Source of the DNA: JSC-12 sp033764965
GTDB taxonomy: Bacteria; Cyanobacteriota; Cyanobacteriia; Leptolyngbyales; Leptolyngbyaceae
Direction of reading: 5' to 3'
Length of the DNA stretch: 64,000 bases
Assembly: GCA_033764965.1 (NCBI GenBank)
Contig: JANRIN010000108.1
Coordinates: 1 to 64,000, forward strand
Shown here: one piece after another, positions 26,183 through 33,940 of the stretch
Layout of the letters: every line of letters starts with the position of its first letter
Numbering within the stretch: position 1 is the stretch's first letter
Program-made: the position numbers and the translations under genes
Notes under the pieces: generated by a model
What the model saw: only the letters and a program-made list of their open reading frames with translations
What the model was told of the DNA's origin: nothing
Databases searched by the model: none

Positions 26183-26476
26183 TTAGCCAATTCTCGACAT
26201 CATTGTTAACAGTCCCTGCTGTCCTAACAGGACTTCTCGCAGCAAACTGAGAATGCCAACCCAAAGAATTGGCGTAATATCCACTCCTCCCAGGGGTGGA
26301 ATCAACTTACGGGCGGGAGCTAGAAAAGGTTCTGTCGGTAAAAAAACTAAGTTAAAGGGAAAGCGAGTGACATCAACCTGGGGATACCAGGTCAACACAA
26401 TCCGAAAGATGAACAGGAAAATCATCAGAGCGAGGAGTAGACCCAAGCCCCAGGATGCAATATCAGTGGTGGTCAT
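26183..26476 (-). CDS. YggT family membrane protein
   Basis: A 97-aa protein with two membrane helices (about residues 10-30 and 70-88) and the YggT signature between them: LTWYPQVDVTRFPFNLVFLP then EPFLAPARKLIPPLGGVDIT. Homologues in chloroplasts (CCB3/YlmG) assist cytochrome b6 haem attachment or nucleoid distribution. The role in cyanobacteria is not firmly known. The start is an ATG at 26476. Confidence 0.92.
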   Translation of the reverse strand: MTTTDIASWGLGLLLALMIFLFIFRIVLTWYPQVDVTRFPFNLVFLPTEPFLAPARKLIPPLGGVDITPILWVGILSLLREVLLGQQGLLTMMSRIG

Positions 26477-26666
26477 AGAAAACTCAAAAGTTTAAGGGAT
26501 GTAAACACTCTCTCATGATCTTAGCGGTATTCTTTTACCATCAATACCGCTTTCCAAGAGGCTTTCATCGGGTTGATTCCTAAACCTTCTGTCCAAGTGG
26601 CTTCTCAATGGTGTAACAGACCGATAAAATAAGCAATAAATCTTGAATGTGAGAGGCTTAGGGAAC

Positions 26667-26786
26667 ATGACTCCTTCGTTAATGAACTTTTTGCTCAGTC
26701 TGCTGGCAGGTGCTGTGATTGTTTTAATTCCTGCAACCGTGGCTCTTGTTTTTATTAGCCAAAAAGATAAAATTCAGCGCTCCTAG
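26667..26786 (+). CDS. psbX: Photosystem II protein PsbX
   Basis: A 39-aa single-helix subunit at the edge of photosystem II near cytochrome b559 and the QB site. The protein begins MTPSLMNFLLSLLAGAVIV, a membrane helix runs to about residue 30, and it ends FISQKDKIQRS, the family C-terminus. The start ATG is at 26667 with a weak AGGG upstream, and TAG is at 26784-26786. It lies 159 bp upstream of ycf66, a pairing seen in other cyanobacteria. Confidence 0.95.
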   Translation: MTPSLMNFLLSLLAGAVIVLIPATVALVFISQKDKIQRS

Positions 26787-26945
26787 TTGCCTATCTGGGT
26801 AAACTTTTTAAGATGCGGTGTGTTAATAACCCTGGATTGTCCGGTTATCCGAATATTCTCTCGGTTTCTGGCTTCCAGGGTACTTTTATGTGGAGATTTT
26901 GGGCGTTTCTCGTTAACATAGGATGTACTTGAGCGAGGCTTGGCG

Positions 26946-27695
26946 ATGGTTAATGTCGGATTAGGTTGGAGCAGTATTGTTGGGATTGCACTGGCGGCAT
27001 CCGGGCTGGCTCTTTACTTTTTGCGATCCTTTCGCCCTAAGCTGGCTCGCGATCATGACATTTTCTTTGCGGCTGTTGCGCTGTTGTGTGGCGGCATTTT
27101 GTTTTTCCAGGGCTGGCGACAAGACCCAATTTTGCAGTTTGGGCAATTTCTCTTGACTGGTTCTGCCATTTTCTTTGCCTTCGAAAGTGTGCGACTACGG
27201 GGTGCTGCCACTGAGCAAGCAAAACGCAATGCGCCGATCGTGGATGAAGATCGTCCCGTTAGCAAGGTTTATCGGGCGGAGTTAGATGAGTTTGGGGCAT
27301 TTGATGATCGCTCGACGACTCGCAGAATTCGCGGCACACGGGATGCTCGCCCCAATCGAGATGAGTATGAAGAAGGCACTCGTCGTCGTCCCGCCGCTCC
27401 TCCCCGTGCCAGCCTGGATGAGCGTTCTGGATACAATGATCGCCCCCGCCGTCGCCCCCGCTCTGATGATTCGTTCGGTTCAGATGTGCCGGAAGATGAC
27501 TTTTTCCGTCGCCCTCGGACGCGCAACACGCCGCCGCGATCGGGCAATGAGCCACCCGCTTCCAGACCTCGTCGCCCACGGGATGATGAAGATCTACGTT
27601 CCAGGGAGCGGCGATCGGTGGATGAAACGCCTTCTGAATACGTGGATTATCGTCCCATTGACACCGATGAAACTGATAATTGGGGCGATGAGTAG
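26946..27695 (+). CDS. ycf66: Ycf66 family protein
   Basis: A 249-aa protein of unknown function found in cyanobacteria and some plastids. It begins MVNVGLGWSSIVGIALA and has about three hydrophobic segments in the first 90 residues (with RPKLARDHDIFFAAVALLCG between them). The rest is a long Arg/Asp/Pro-rich tail that is probably disordered. A TTG at 26940 is in frame, but the ATG at 26946 gives the family start. It runs in the same direction as psbX. Confidence 0.92.
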   Translation: MVNVGLGWSSIVGIALAASGLALYFLRSFRPKLARDHDIFFAAVALLCGGILFFQGWRQDPILQFGQFLLTGSAIFFAFESVRLRGAATEQAKRNAPIVDEDRPVSKVYRAELDEFGAFDDRSTTRRIRGTRDARPNRDEYEEGTRRRPAAPPRASLDERSGYNDRPRRRPRSDDSFGSDVPEDDFFRRPRTRNTPPRSGNEPPASRPRRPRDDEDLRSRERRSVDETPSEYVDYRPIDTDETDNWGDE

Positions 27696-27788
27696 AGCCG
27701 CAGTTTGGGCGAATGGGTGAGGGTGAATCGGCTACGGTAATGCTTCAGAATTGTGCAACTGGTTCACCCCAAGAGTTTGGTAGGGTTA

Positions 27789-28379
27789 ATGGTTCTTTTG
27801 TCATTGGTCATTGGTCATTGGTCATTGGTCATTGGTCACTGGTTGATTGGAGCGTTAGGGATTTTTTCAGTTGGTTTGCTAACGGGTTGTGATCAACCCC
27901 AAGTGCCGACCGGCCCGGTTGAATTAGAAAGCCGTTTTAACGATGAACAACCTGCCTTGAGCGGGAATGGTCGTTTCCTGGCGTTTGTCTCCAATCGGGA
28001 TGGCACCCGGAGTATTCTGCTGTACGATTTGCGGGATAAGCGATACGTGATCCTACCACGGCTTAACCGCAGGGATGCGATCGCTGAGTCTCCCAGCTTA
28101 AGTTACACCGGACGTTACATTGCTTACGTGGCGAGTGATAGTGCTCGTCCGGAAATCGAGTTGTACGATCGGGCGACTCAGCAAACCCAAATTTTGACGA
28201 TCGGGTATCGGGGCTGGTTTCGCAACCCTAAAATTAGTCCAGACGGACGCTACATTGCGTTTGAAACGGGTAGTCGCGGACAATGGGACATTGAAGTGCT
28301 CGATCGTGGCTCTGGCATCGAATTAGATATGCCCGACTATCAGCGCAATCGTCCCAACCCAGGAGCCTCACCACCATGA
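27789..28379 (+). CDS. PD40/TolB-like beta-propeller lipoprotein
   Basis: A 196-aa predicted lipoprotein with a hydrophobic signal and lipobox LLTGC (about residue 33 from the ATG). It is followed by three propeller blades of the WD40-like/TolB type (ALSGNGRFLAFVSNRDG, SLSYTGRYIAYVAS, KISPDGRYIAFETG). The number of blades is too small for a closed propeller, so it may pair with its neighbour. The open frame reaches a GTG at 27753; I chose the ATG. Most of the signal peptide is encoded by TTGGTCA heptamers. A related gene follows 35 bp downstream. Confidence 0.75.
   Translation: MVLLSLVIGHWSLVIGHWLIGALGIFSVGLLTGCDQPQVPTGPVELESRFNDEQPALSGNGRFLAFVSNRDGTRSILLYDLRDKRYVILPRLNRRDAIAESPSLSYTGRYIAYVASDSARPEIELYDRATQQTQILTIGYRGWFRNPKISPDGRYIAFETGSRGQWDIEVLDRGSGIELDMPDYQRNRPNPGASPP
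27797..27838 (+). repeat. TTGGTCA heptamer array (STRR type)
   Basis: Five perfect TTGGTCA copies lie at 27804-27838, preceded by one degenerate copy TTTGTCA at 27797-27803 and followed by decaying copies. This matches the short tandemly repeated repetitive (STRR) heptamers known from cyanobacteria. Three heptamers make seven codons, giving the peptide repeat VIGHWSL. Confidence 0.9.
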
Positions 28380-28414
28380 AGGCAGCGGGCAAAAGGCGGA
28401 AGGATTAAAGGAGT

Positions 28415-28957
28415 ATGAAAACCTGTAGGGGACTGTTGCGGCGATTTATACCAGTCACGCTATTCGCAATGGTTGGACTGTTGGGAGGGTGTGCAGCACC
28501 TCGCCTGATCAATTTCCCTTACGATCCTGGCGGGCGCAGTCTCAACAGTCAATTTTCGGAGCAAAGTCCCGCGATCGCCGGACGCTACATTGTCTTTACG
28601 TCCGATCGGCGCAACAGTCAGGATATTTACCTGTATGACACCGTGACTCGCAACCTGATCGAAACTCCTGGACTGAACGCGATCGATATGATCGAGTCTA
28701 ATCCCTCTGTTTCAGACAATGGTCGCTACATTGCCTTTTCCGGCTCACGAGAAGGACGAACAGGAATCTATTTATATGATCGGGAGACGCGCCAACTCCG
28801 CAACCTGACGGAAAATCTGCGGGCGCAGGTACGCAATCCCGCCATTAGCGCTGATGGCAACGCGATCGCCTTTGAATCCAGTGCCAATGGGCAATGGGAT
28901 ATTTTGATTTATAACCGTTTTGGGCAACCCATTAGCGGCATGACTCCACCTTTCTAA
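28415..28957 (+). CDS. PD40/TolB-like beta-propeller lipoprotein, second copy
   Basis: A 180-aa paralogue of the preceding gene: signal peptide, lipobox LLGGC (about residue 26), then three blades (AIAGRYIVFTSDRRN, SVSDNGRYIAFSGS, AISADGNAIAFESS), each followed by an IYLYD-type strand. It lies in tandem in the same direction and probably arose by duplication. The last four bases overlap the end of the convergent hli gene. Confidence 0.8.
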   Translation: MKTCRGLLRRFIPVTLFAMVGLLGGCAAPRLINFPYDPGGRSLNSQFSEQSPAIAGRYIVFTSDRRNSQDIYLYDTVTRNLIETPGLNAIDMIESNPSVSDNGRYIAFSGSREGRTGIYLYDRETRQLRNLTENLRAQVRNPAISADGNAIAFESSANGQWDILIYNRFGQPISGMTPPF

Positions 28958-29175
28958 AATCCCAGCCAAGCGATCAATCCCTGCCCTGTGACAACTTCAA
29001 TCAGAATCAGGGCAACGATGCCGATCATGGCAAACCGTCCATTCAGTTGCTCGGCGTAGGATGTCCAGCCAAAGCCCGGTTCAGGACGATTGTTAAACGC
29101 AGAAGAATTTACTTTGGGTGGTTCAGGTTGCGGACGGCTAGGTTGCGGATTCTCAGACTTCGGACTCTCAGACAT
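28954..29175 (-). CDS. High-light-inducible (Hli/CAB-like) protein
   Basis: A 73-aa one-helix protein of the light-harvesting-like superfamily, thought to bind chlorophyll and carotenoid and to protect nascent photosystem II. The chlorophyll-binding helix is YAEQLNGRFAMIGIVALILI, followed by E, with the ExxNGRxAMIG signature. The N-terminal 40 residues are unusually rich in Pro, Ser and Glu. Its ATG is two bases after the sdhB stop codon and its likely ribosome site (AGGTGG) lies inside sdhB, so translation is coupled to sdhB. Confidence 0.93.
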   Translation of the reverse strand: MSESPKSENPQPSRPQPEPPKVNSSAFNNRPEPGFGWTSYAEQLNGRFAMIGIVALILIEVVTGQGLIAWLGF

Positions 29176-29177
29176 GG

Positions 29178-30260
29178 TTAGCCACCTACGGGTTCGGGTG
29201 TATCAGTCAAAGGCTCCACGATCGCAGATTGATCAATGCGCTCAACTGATTCGATCAGCGATCGCACTGCAGCGGTGCCTTCCGACTTTTCAAAGGTAAG
29301 GGGAAACTTACCTGTAGCCATCATACGCAGTCCCAGGGGCGCTAAACTCAAAATTCCCCGGATATCTCGGAAAGAGTTACCGACTACCCGTAAACCAAAC
29401 TGGCGTTCATCCACCCAACCGCCTTTTTTCACCAGATCAACCAGCGTCTTACGGTGCCGGATGGAAACACTGGAGCGCGCGGCTTTTTGATCCAGAATGG
29501 CAGATTTGATTTTGCTAATTTGATCCATTGGTGCCACTTCCATCGGGCATACAGCATTGCAGTAGTAGCACCGGGTACAGCCCCAAACGCCTGCTGTTGC
29601 TTCGTTGTATTGCTCTAAGCGGGCATCTTGCTGCTGATCACGAGAGTCTGCCACCATCCGATAAGCTTTTGCCAAGGCATGAGGACCAACGAAGGTATCG
29701 TTCACTTCGCGGGCGTTACATTCTGAGTAGCAGGCACCACAGAGGATGCAATTCCCGACCTGATTCAACCGCGATCGCTCCTCTGGAGTTTGTAAAAACT
29801 CACGCTCAGGAATGTGCCGGGATGCTGTGCTGACGTAGGGATCAACGGCTTTCAAGTTCTGCCAAAAGCTGTCCATGTCCACCACCAGATCTTTGATCAC
29901 GGGCATATTTCCCATCGGTGCCACCGTCATCACGGGAATGCCATTGGCAGTCCAGGATGGTGCTGTGCCGCTGGTGAGTTCAGCCTCAGGCACAGATTCG
30001 GATGCAGCTTGTAAGCGCTTGATTTCACTGCCCACATTTTCTTTGCACGCTAATGCCGATCGCCCATTAATTCGCATAGAGCAGCTTCCACAGATGGTAT
30101 TTCGGCAATTCTTGCGAAATGCTAAAGTACCATCCTGCTCCCATTTAATCCGGTTCAAACAGTCCAAAATCGTTGTTCCAGGCTCCATATCCAGCCTGTA
30201 GTCCTGAAATTTGGGTGATGTCCCATTCGTTTGGCGAAAAACTTTGAAAATGACTTGCAT
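29178..30260 (-). CDS. sdhB: Succinate dehydrogenase/fumarate reductase iron-sulfur subunit
   Basis: A 360-aa iron-sulfur subunit that passes electrons from succinate toward quinone. The [2Fe-2S] ligands are Cys52, 57, 60 and 72 (CRNTICGSC, then AC). The second site is C171-x2-C-x2-C-x3-C (CILCGACYSEC). The third is CTRCYYCNAVCP (Cys227, 230, 233, 237): four Cys where classical SdhB/FrdB have three plus an aliphatic residue, so it may hold [4Fe-4S] instead of [3Fe-4S]. No sdhA, sdhC or sdhD is nearby, as is usual in cyanobacteria. It is the first gene of a unit with hli. Confidence 0.92.
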   Translation of the reverse strand: MQVIFKVFRQTNGTSPKFQDYRLDMEPGTTILDCLNRIKWEQDGTLAFRKNCRNTICGSCSMRINGRSALACKENVGSEIKRLQAASESVPEAELTSGTAPSWTANGIPVMTVAPMGNMPVIKDLVVDMDSFWQNLKAVDPYVSTASRHIPEREFLQTPEERSRLNQVGNCILCGACYSECNAREVNDTFVGPHALAKAYRMVADSRDQQQDARLEQYNEATAGVWGCTRCYYCNAVCPMEVAPMDQISKIKSAILDQKAARSSVSIRHRKTLVDLVKKGGWVDERQFGLRVVGNSFRDIRGILSLAPLGLRMMATGKFPLTFEKSEGTAAVRSLIESVERIDQSAIVEPLTDTPEPVGG

Positions 30261-30714
30261 TCTGAATGTGAGTACTAACTGAAGAGCTTCTTTAACGATA
30301 ATTCAGATCAGGTGGACAGGGCGGTTATTAAATGTCATCTTAAGCTGTCATTCAGATGGTATTTAACAGTAGGCACCTTACTGAAACTTCAGTTTGGCAG
30401 AGATTTGAGGGCTAATAATTTGATGGTTTGCTTGAAATGAATTGTCAGAAAAAACGGGAGGAGCAATAACTCAAAGAAAAATGTGACAGTAAAAAATAGG
30501 ATCATTTCTTGTAGATTTAGTTCTAATCGGTATCAGTTCTGCGATCGCTACGGTATATTTACAAGAATTTGTAAGAATGATTCAAAAAATATTAATACGA
30601 AAGAAAGTGCTAGTTATTGCCAAAGTAGAGGGGTAAAAGGATATATTTCTTATAGTGCTGAATCGTCTTCGAGCGTTATTCATCATCTGAAGATTTGGGG
30701 CAATTTGGGAAAAG
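30261..30714. promoter_or_regulatory. Divergent region between sdhB and cyAbrB
   Basis: A 454-bp AT-rich region that must contain promoters for sdhB-hli (leftward) and the cyAbrB gene (rightward). An open frame from 30483 runs into the cyAbrB gene in another frame and I regard it as chance. No terminator, riboswitch or clear -10/-35 pair could be assigned. Confidence 0.45.
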
Positions 30715-31116
30715 ATGGCAGACACCTCTCCAACTCCTTTAACGGGAAAAGCATTACTTCAAAAAGTCAAGGAACTATCGCACTTGCCACGCCGGGAAAC
30801 TGCGAAACGCTGTGGCTATTACACAATTACTAAAAACAATCAGACTCGGGTAAATCTGACGGATTTCTACGATGCACTGCTTGTGGCAAAGGGGCTTCCG
30901 CTCGATCCTGAAGGCTCAAAAGATGGGCGAGGGCGGGAACCAACCTACCGAGTTAGTGTGCATAAGAATGGGCAAATTGTCATTGGTGCAGCTTATACTC
31001 AGGCGATGGGTTTGAAGCCGGGAGATGAATTTGAGATTAAGCTGGGGTACAAGCATATTCGACTGGTTCAGCTAGGCAGTAGCGATCGCGATGGGAATGG
31101 GTTTGAGCCAGAATAG
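30715..31116 (+). CDS. cyAbrB family transcriptional regulator
   Basis: A 133-aa cyanobacteria-specific DNA-binding protein. The conserved N-terminal part is LTGKALLQKVKELSHLPRRE followed by TAKRCGYYT. The C-terminal AbrB-like swapped-hairpin domain is YRVSVHKNGQIVIGAAYTQA followed by MGLKPGDEFEIKLGYKHI. Family members (CalA/cyAbrB1 and CalB/cyAbrB2) bind DNA widely and control nitrogen and carbon genes and heterocyst functions. I cannot decide which of the two this is. The start is the ATG at 30715 with GGGAAAAG upstream. Confidence 0.93.
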   Translation: MADTSPTPLTGKALLQKVKELSHLPRRETAKRCGYYTITKNNQTRVNLTDFYDALLVAKGLPLDPEGSKDGRGREPTYRVSVHKNGQIVIGAAYTQAMGLKPGDEFEIKLGYKHIRLVQLGSSDRDGNGFEPE

Positions 31117-31140
31117 TTATTAAAATTTAGCTAAACTTTA

Positions 31141-31959
31141 ATGATTCACTTTGTTACTCAAATGTCTGCTATCACAACGATAGGGGCATTTTTTTTAGCC
31201 TGGTTGCTTGTGTGGATTCCCATTGCAATTCCACTGGCTATCCTCCTAAAATGGCGACCATTTACGCCCCTTGCACCGTCACAAAAGTTACCGTTACTAG
31301 CCTCTCTTTATGCGATCGTGCCCCTACTTTTGTGGGGCTTTGCCGCACTTCAACAGCAACCCTTCGAGCAGTATGGGTTGCGTTGGCAGGGGAGCTTATT
31401 CATTTCGGGGCTTGGGGGAATGGCGATCGCCCTGCTGGGGTTGACTCTGTTATTCAGTTTGCAGCAATGGCAGGGCTGGAGTCATTGGCAAATCGCGGCG
31501 ATCAAACCGCTGGGAATCGCCATCCTACCCAGTTTTTTAATTGGGCTATGGGTGAGCGGTACAGAAGAACTCGTGTTCCGGGGGTTTGTCCTGAACCAAC
31601 TGCTCTTCGGGTTGCCGTGGTGGGGAGCGGCGATCGTCTCTAGCGTCATTTTTGCCCTCCTGCACCTGGTCTGGGAGCAGCAAGAAACCATTCCTCAGTT
31701 GCCTGGATTGTGGCTGATGGGGATGGTGCTAGTACTGGCACGTTGGGCAGACGACGGGATATTAGGCTTGGCGATCGGGCTACATGGGGGCTGGGTGGGT
31801 GGCATGATCAGCCTTGATTCCGTGCAGTTCATTGAATATGGCGATCGTGCGCCAACCTGGTTTACAGGCATCGGCAATAAACCCCTGGCAGGCTTGGGCG
31901 GAATTTTGCTGATGGCACTCACGGGCGGAGTCGTCTACGGCATTGGCAATTTCAATTGA
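31141..31959 (+). CDS. CPBP family intramembrane protease
   Basis: A 272-aa membrane protein with about eight hydrophobic segments. The CAAX protease/bacteriocin-processing (Abi) motifs are present: SGTEELVFRGFVLNQLLFG with the EExxxR core, and FALLHLVWE supplying the second-motif His. Family members cleave membrane-associated substrates, but the target here is unknown. The start is 24 bp after cyAbrB on the same strand and may be co-transcribed with it. Confidence 0.88.
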   Translation: MIHFVTQMSAITTIGAFFLAWLLVWIPIAIPLAILLKWRPFTPLAPSQKLPLLASLYAIVPLLLWGFAALQQQPFEQYGLRWQGSLFISGLGGMAIALLGLTLLFSLQQWQGWSHWQIAAIKPLGIAILPSFLIGLWVSGTEELVFRGFVLNQLLFGLPWWGAAIVSSVIFALLHLVWEQQETIPQLPGLWLMGMVLVLARWADDGILGLAIGLHGGWVGGMISLDSVQFIEYGDRAPTWFTGIGNKPLAGLGGILLMALTGGVVYGIGNFN

Positions 31960-32005
31960 TACTGATTTAACTTGTGACATTGGTATGTGCCTTTGGCTTG
32001 TCTGC

Positions 32006-33277
32006 TCACGGCAGTCGCTCCAGCGTGACCAGCGTGACTGGATTTAAAGGTGCCCAGCGAGTGAAGGCAGCCAGGGGAACTGATCGAGCAAGATTGATCT
32101 GTAACAAGTGGTGATTCCAACGGGAACGATCGGCGCGATTTGCCAGCCAGGTCAGAGTGGTTGTGAGATGCTCCAGGGTGGTCAGCGCCAGAACAATTCG
32201 ACCATCAGATCTTAATCGGGCTTCGCAGTGATCCAGGATCGGGATCAAGTGACCGCCACTACCACCCAGGAAAATGCGATCGGGATCGGGCAGTGCTTGT
32301 AATGCCTCTGGAGCCGAGCCTTGAATCGGCTGAACCGTCGGCACTTGAAATCGTTGGGAATTTTGCTGGATCAGGGATATTCCCACGGCAGTTTTCTCGA
32401 TCGCATAAATTCTGACGGTGGGGCAAAGCCGAGCAATTTCAATAGAAACCGAGCCAGTGCCTGCACCAATATCCCAAATCACTAGGTGGGGTTGGAGGGC
32501 TAATTCTGCCAGCACCAGGGTTCGGATCTCGCGCTTGGTCATGAGTCCGGGGCGATCGGGAAAGCTCACGAACGCAGAGTCGGAGATACCCAACAGCGGA
32601 TAAGTGCCCCTTGAGGCTGCAACGGTAACTAGGCGCTGAAGGATCACAACGTTTAGGGCAGAAAATTCTTTTTGAGCGAGATGGGTTAGATCGGCGTGAT
32701 TGCTGGTGGTTGTGGTGATGCGCTCCTCCGATGCGCCCAGGTTTTCGCAGACCCAAATTTGGTACGTGCTGGGCAAATCTAAGGCGGCGATTAACTGGGC
32801 GATCGCAGCGGGAGTGTTGGTGGGGTCGGTCAAGATGGCTAGGGGGGAGATGCCTTGCTGGAGTGCTGAGATCAACTCGTCCAGCGATCGTCCATGTCCG
32901 CTAATCACACGGGCATCTTGCCAGGGAACTTTTGCCCGACTAAACGCCAGTTGGACAGAACTGAGATGGGGATGGAACGTTAGATGCGCGGCGGCAAACT
33001 CCAGCAGCAACAACCGCCCCAGCCCAAAAAACAACGGATCGCCCGATGTGAGGATGACGACGGATGGAGTGGTTGCGGTAGACAAGTGGTGACGAATTTG
33101 GGCGATCGCGTCCTTAAGCTCACCCAGCTTCAGCGTTGGGGCGGGATGGTGGGGAAAGTAACTGAGATGGCGTGAGCTACCCACCAGCAGGGTGGCAGTT
33201 TCAACCAACTGTCGCGGCGTTTCGCCTAAGCTAGCCGCCCCATCCAGCCCAATCCCAATCACATGAATCAGCGCCAT
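32006..33277 (-). CDS. cobL: Precorrin-6Y C5,15-methyltransferase (decarboxylating)
   Basis: Bifunctional CbiE-CbiT fusion of cobalamin biosynthesis. It methylates C5 and C15 of precorrin-6Y and decarboxylates the C12 side chain to give precorrin-8X. The N-terminal CbiE half (about 1-230) has VIGIGLDG and VILTSGDPLFFGLG. The C-terminal CbiT half has the SAM site VIWDIGAGTGSVSIEIARLC. It has 423 aa. It follows cobH by 25 bp on the same strand, and CobH uses its product. Confidence 0.94.
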   Translation of the reverse strand: MALIHVIGIGLDGAASLGETPRQLVETATLLVGSSRHLSYFPHHPAPTLKLGELKDAIAQIRHHLSTATTPSVVILTSGDPLFFGLGRLLLLEFAAAHLTFHPHLSSVQLAFSRAKVPWQDARVISGHGRSLDELISALQQGISPLAILTDPTNTPAAIAQLIAALDLPSTYQIWVCENLGASEERITTTTSNHADLTHLAQKEFSALNVVILQRLVTVAASRGTYPLLGISDSAFVSFPDRPGLMTKREIRTLVLAELALQPHLVIWDIGAGTGSVSIEIARLCPTVRIYAIEKTAVGISLIQQNSQRFQVPTVQPIQGSAPEALQALPDPDRIFLGGSGGHLIPILDHCEARLRSDGRIVLALTTLEHLTTTLTWLANRADRSRWNHHLLQINLARSVPLAAFTRWAPLNPVTLVTLERLP

Positions 33278-33302
33278 GCCATTAAGAATAGTATGCTCAC
33301 TA

Positions 33303-33938
33303 TCAAGATTGCTCCCACGCCAGCATCAGTAAGGCATTGACGATCGCGGCGGCGACTGGAGATCCCCCTTTCCGCCCTTCCACTCGAATTTGGGGCATAG
33401 GGGTTTGTGCCAGGGCAATTTTCGATTCAACGACAGAAATAAACCCCACGGGTGCGCCGATAACCAAAGCAGGTTGCTCTGGTTGCTCTGTATCTGCCTG
33501 CGCCTGAACCGCATGACACAACGCCAGCAGAGCAGTGGGCGCATTGCCGATCGCGTAAAGAGCATTGGGATAGTGCTCCAAACATTGCAAAAGCCCAGTT
33601 TCGGTGCGCGTCTTGCCAAAAGCGGCAGTTGTGGCTTGCTCAACGGCAACAATCACTGGATTTTGAAAAGTTTGGGCGACCAAATTGATGATGCCCTGTT
33701 TCACCATGCTCACGTCCGTCACGATCGGAACTTGTTGTTGTAGGGCGGCGATCGCCCCAGCAATTGCCCCCGGACTGAAGCGAATTAATTGTTTAAACTC
33801 AAAATCTGCCGTGGTGTGAATGACTCGCCGCACGATCGCGTATTCATCCGGTTGAAAGGAATGCGCTCCCATCTCGCGATCGATGACTGCGAAACTTTTC
33901 TCCATAATGGGGTGAATTGGGATGGGAGCACGCGCCAT
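33303..33938 (-). CDS. cobH: Precorrin-8X methylmutase
   Basis: Moves the C11 methyl group of precorrin-8X to C12, giving hydrogenobyrinic acid (CbiC/CobH family). The product has 211 aa and includes HPIMEKSFAVIDREMG, VRRVIHTTADFEF with the catalytic His, and VTDVSMVKQGI. The open frame extends to 33962 inside the upstream gene, but the ATG at 33938, two bases after that gene's stop, is the natural coupled start. It sits between a DUF1868 gene and cobL in one transcription unit. Confidence 0.95.
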   Translation of the reverse strand: MARAPIPIHPIMEKSFAVIDREMGAHSFQPDEYAIVRRVIHTTADFEFKQLIRFSPGAIAGAIAALQQQVPIVTDVSMVKQGIINLVAQTFQNPVIVAVEQATTAAFGKTRTETGLLQCLEHYPNALYAIGNAPTALLALCHAVQAQADTEQPEQPALVIGAPVGFISVVESKIALAQTPMPQIRVEGRKGGSPVAAAIVNALLMLAWEQS

Positions 33939-33940
33939 AC

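Noticed and set aside
30483..30833. 116-codon plus-strand frame before cyAbrB
   Set aside because: It overlaps cyAbrB in another frame, and its composition is that of AT-rich non-coding DNA.
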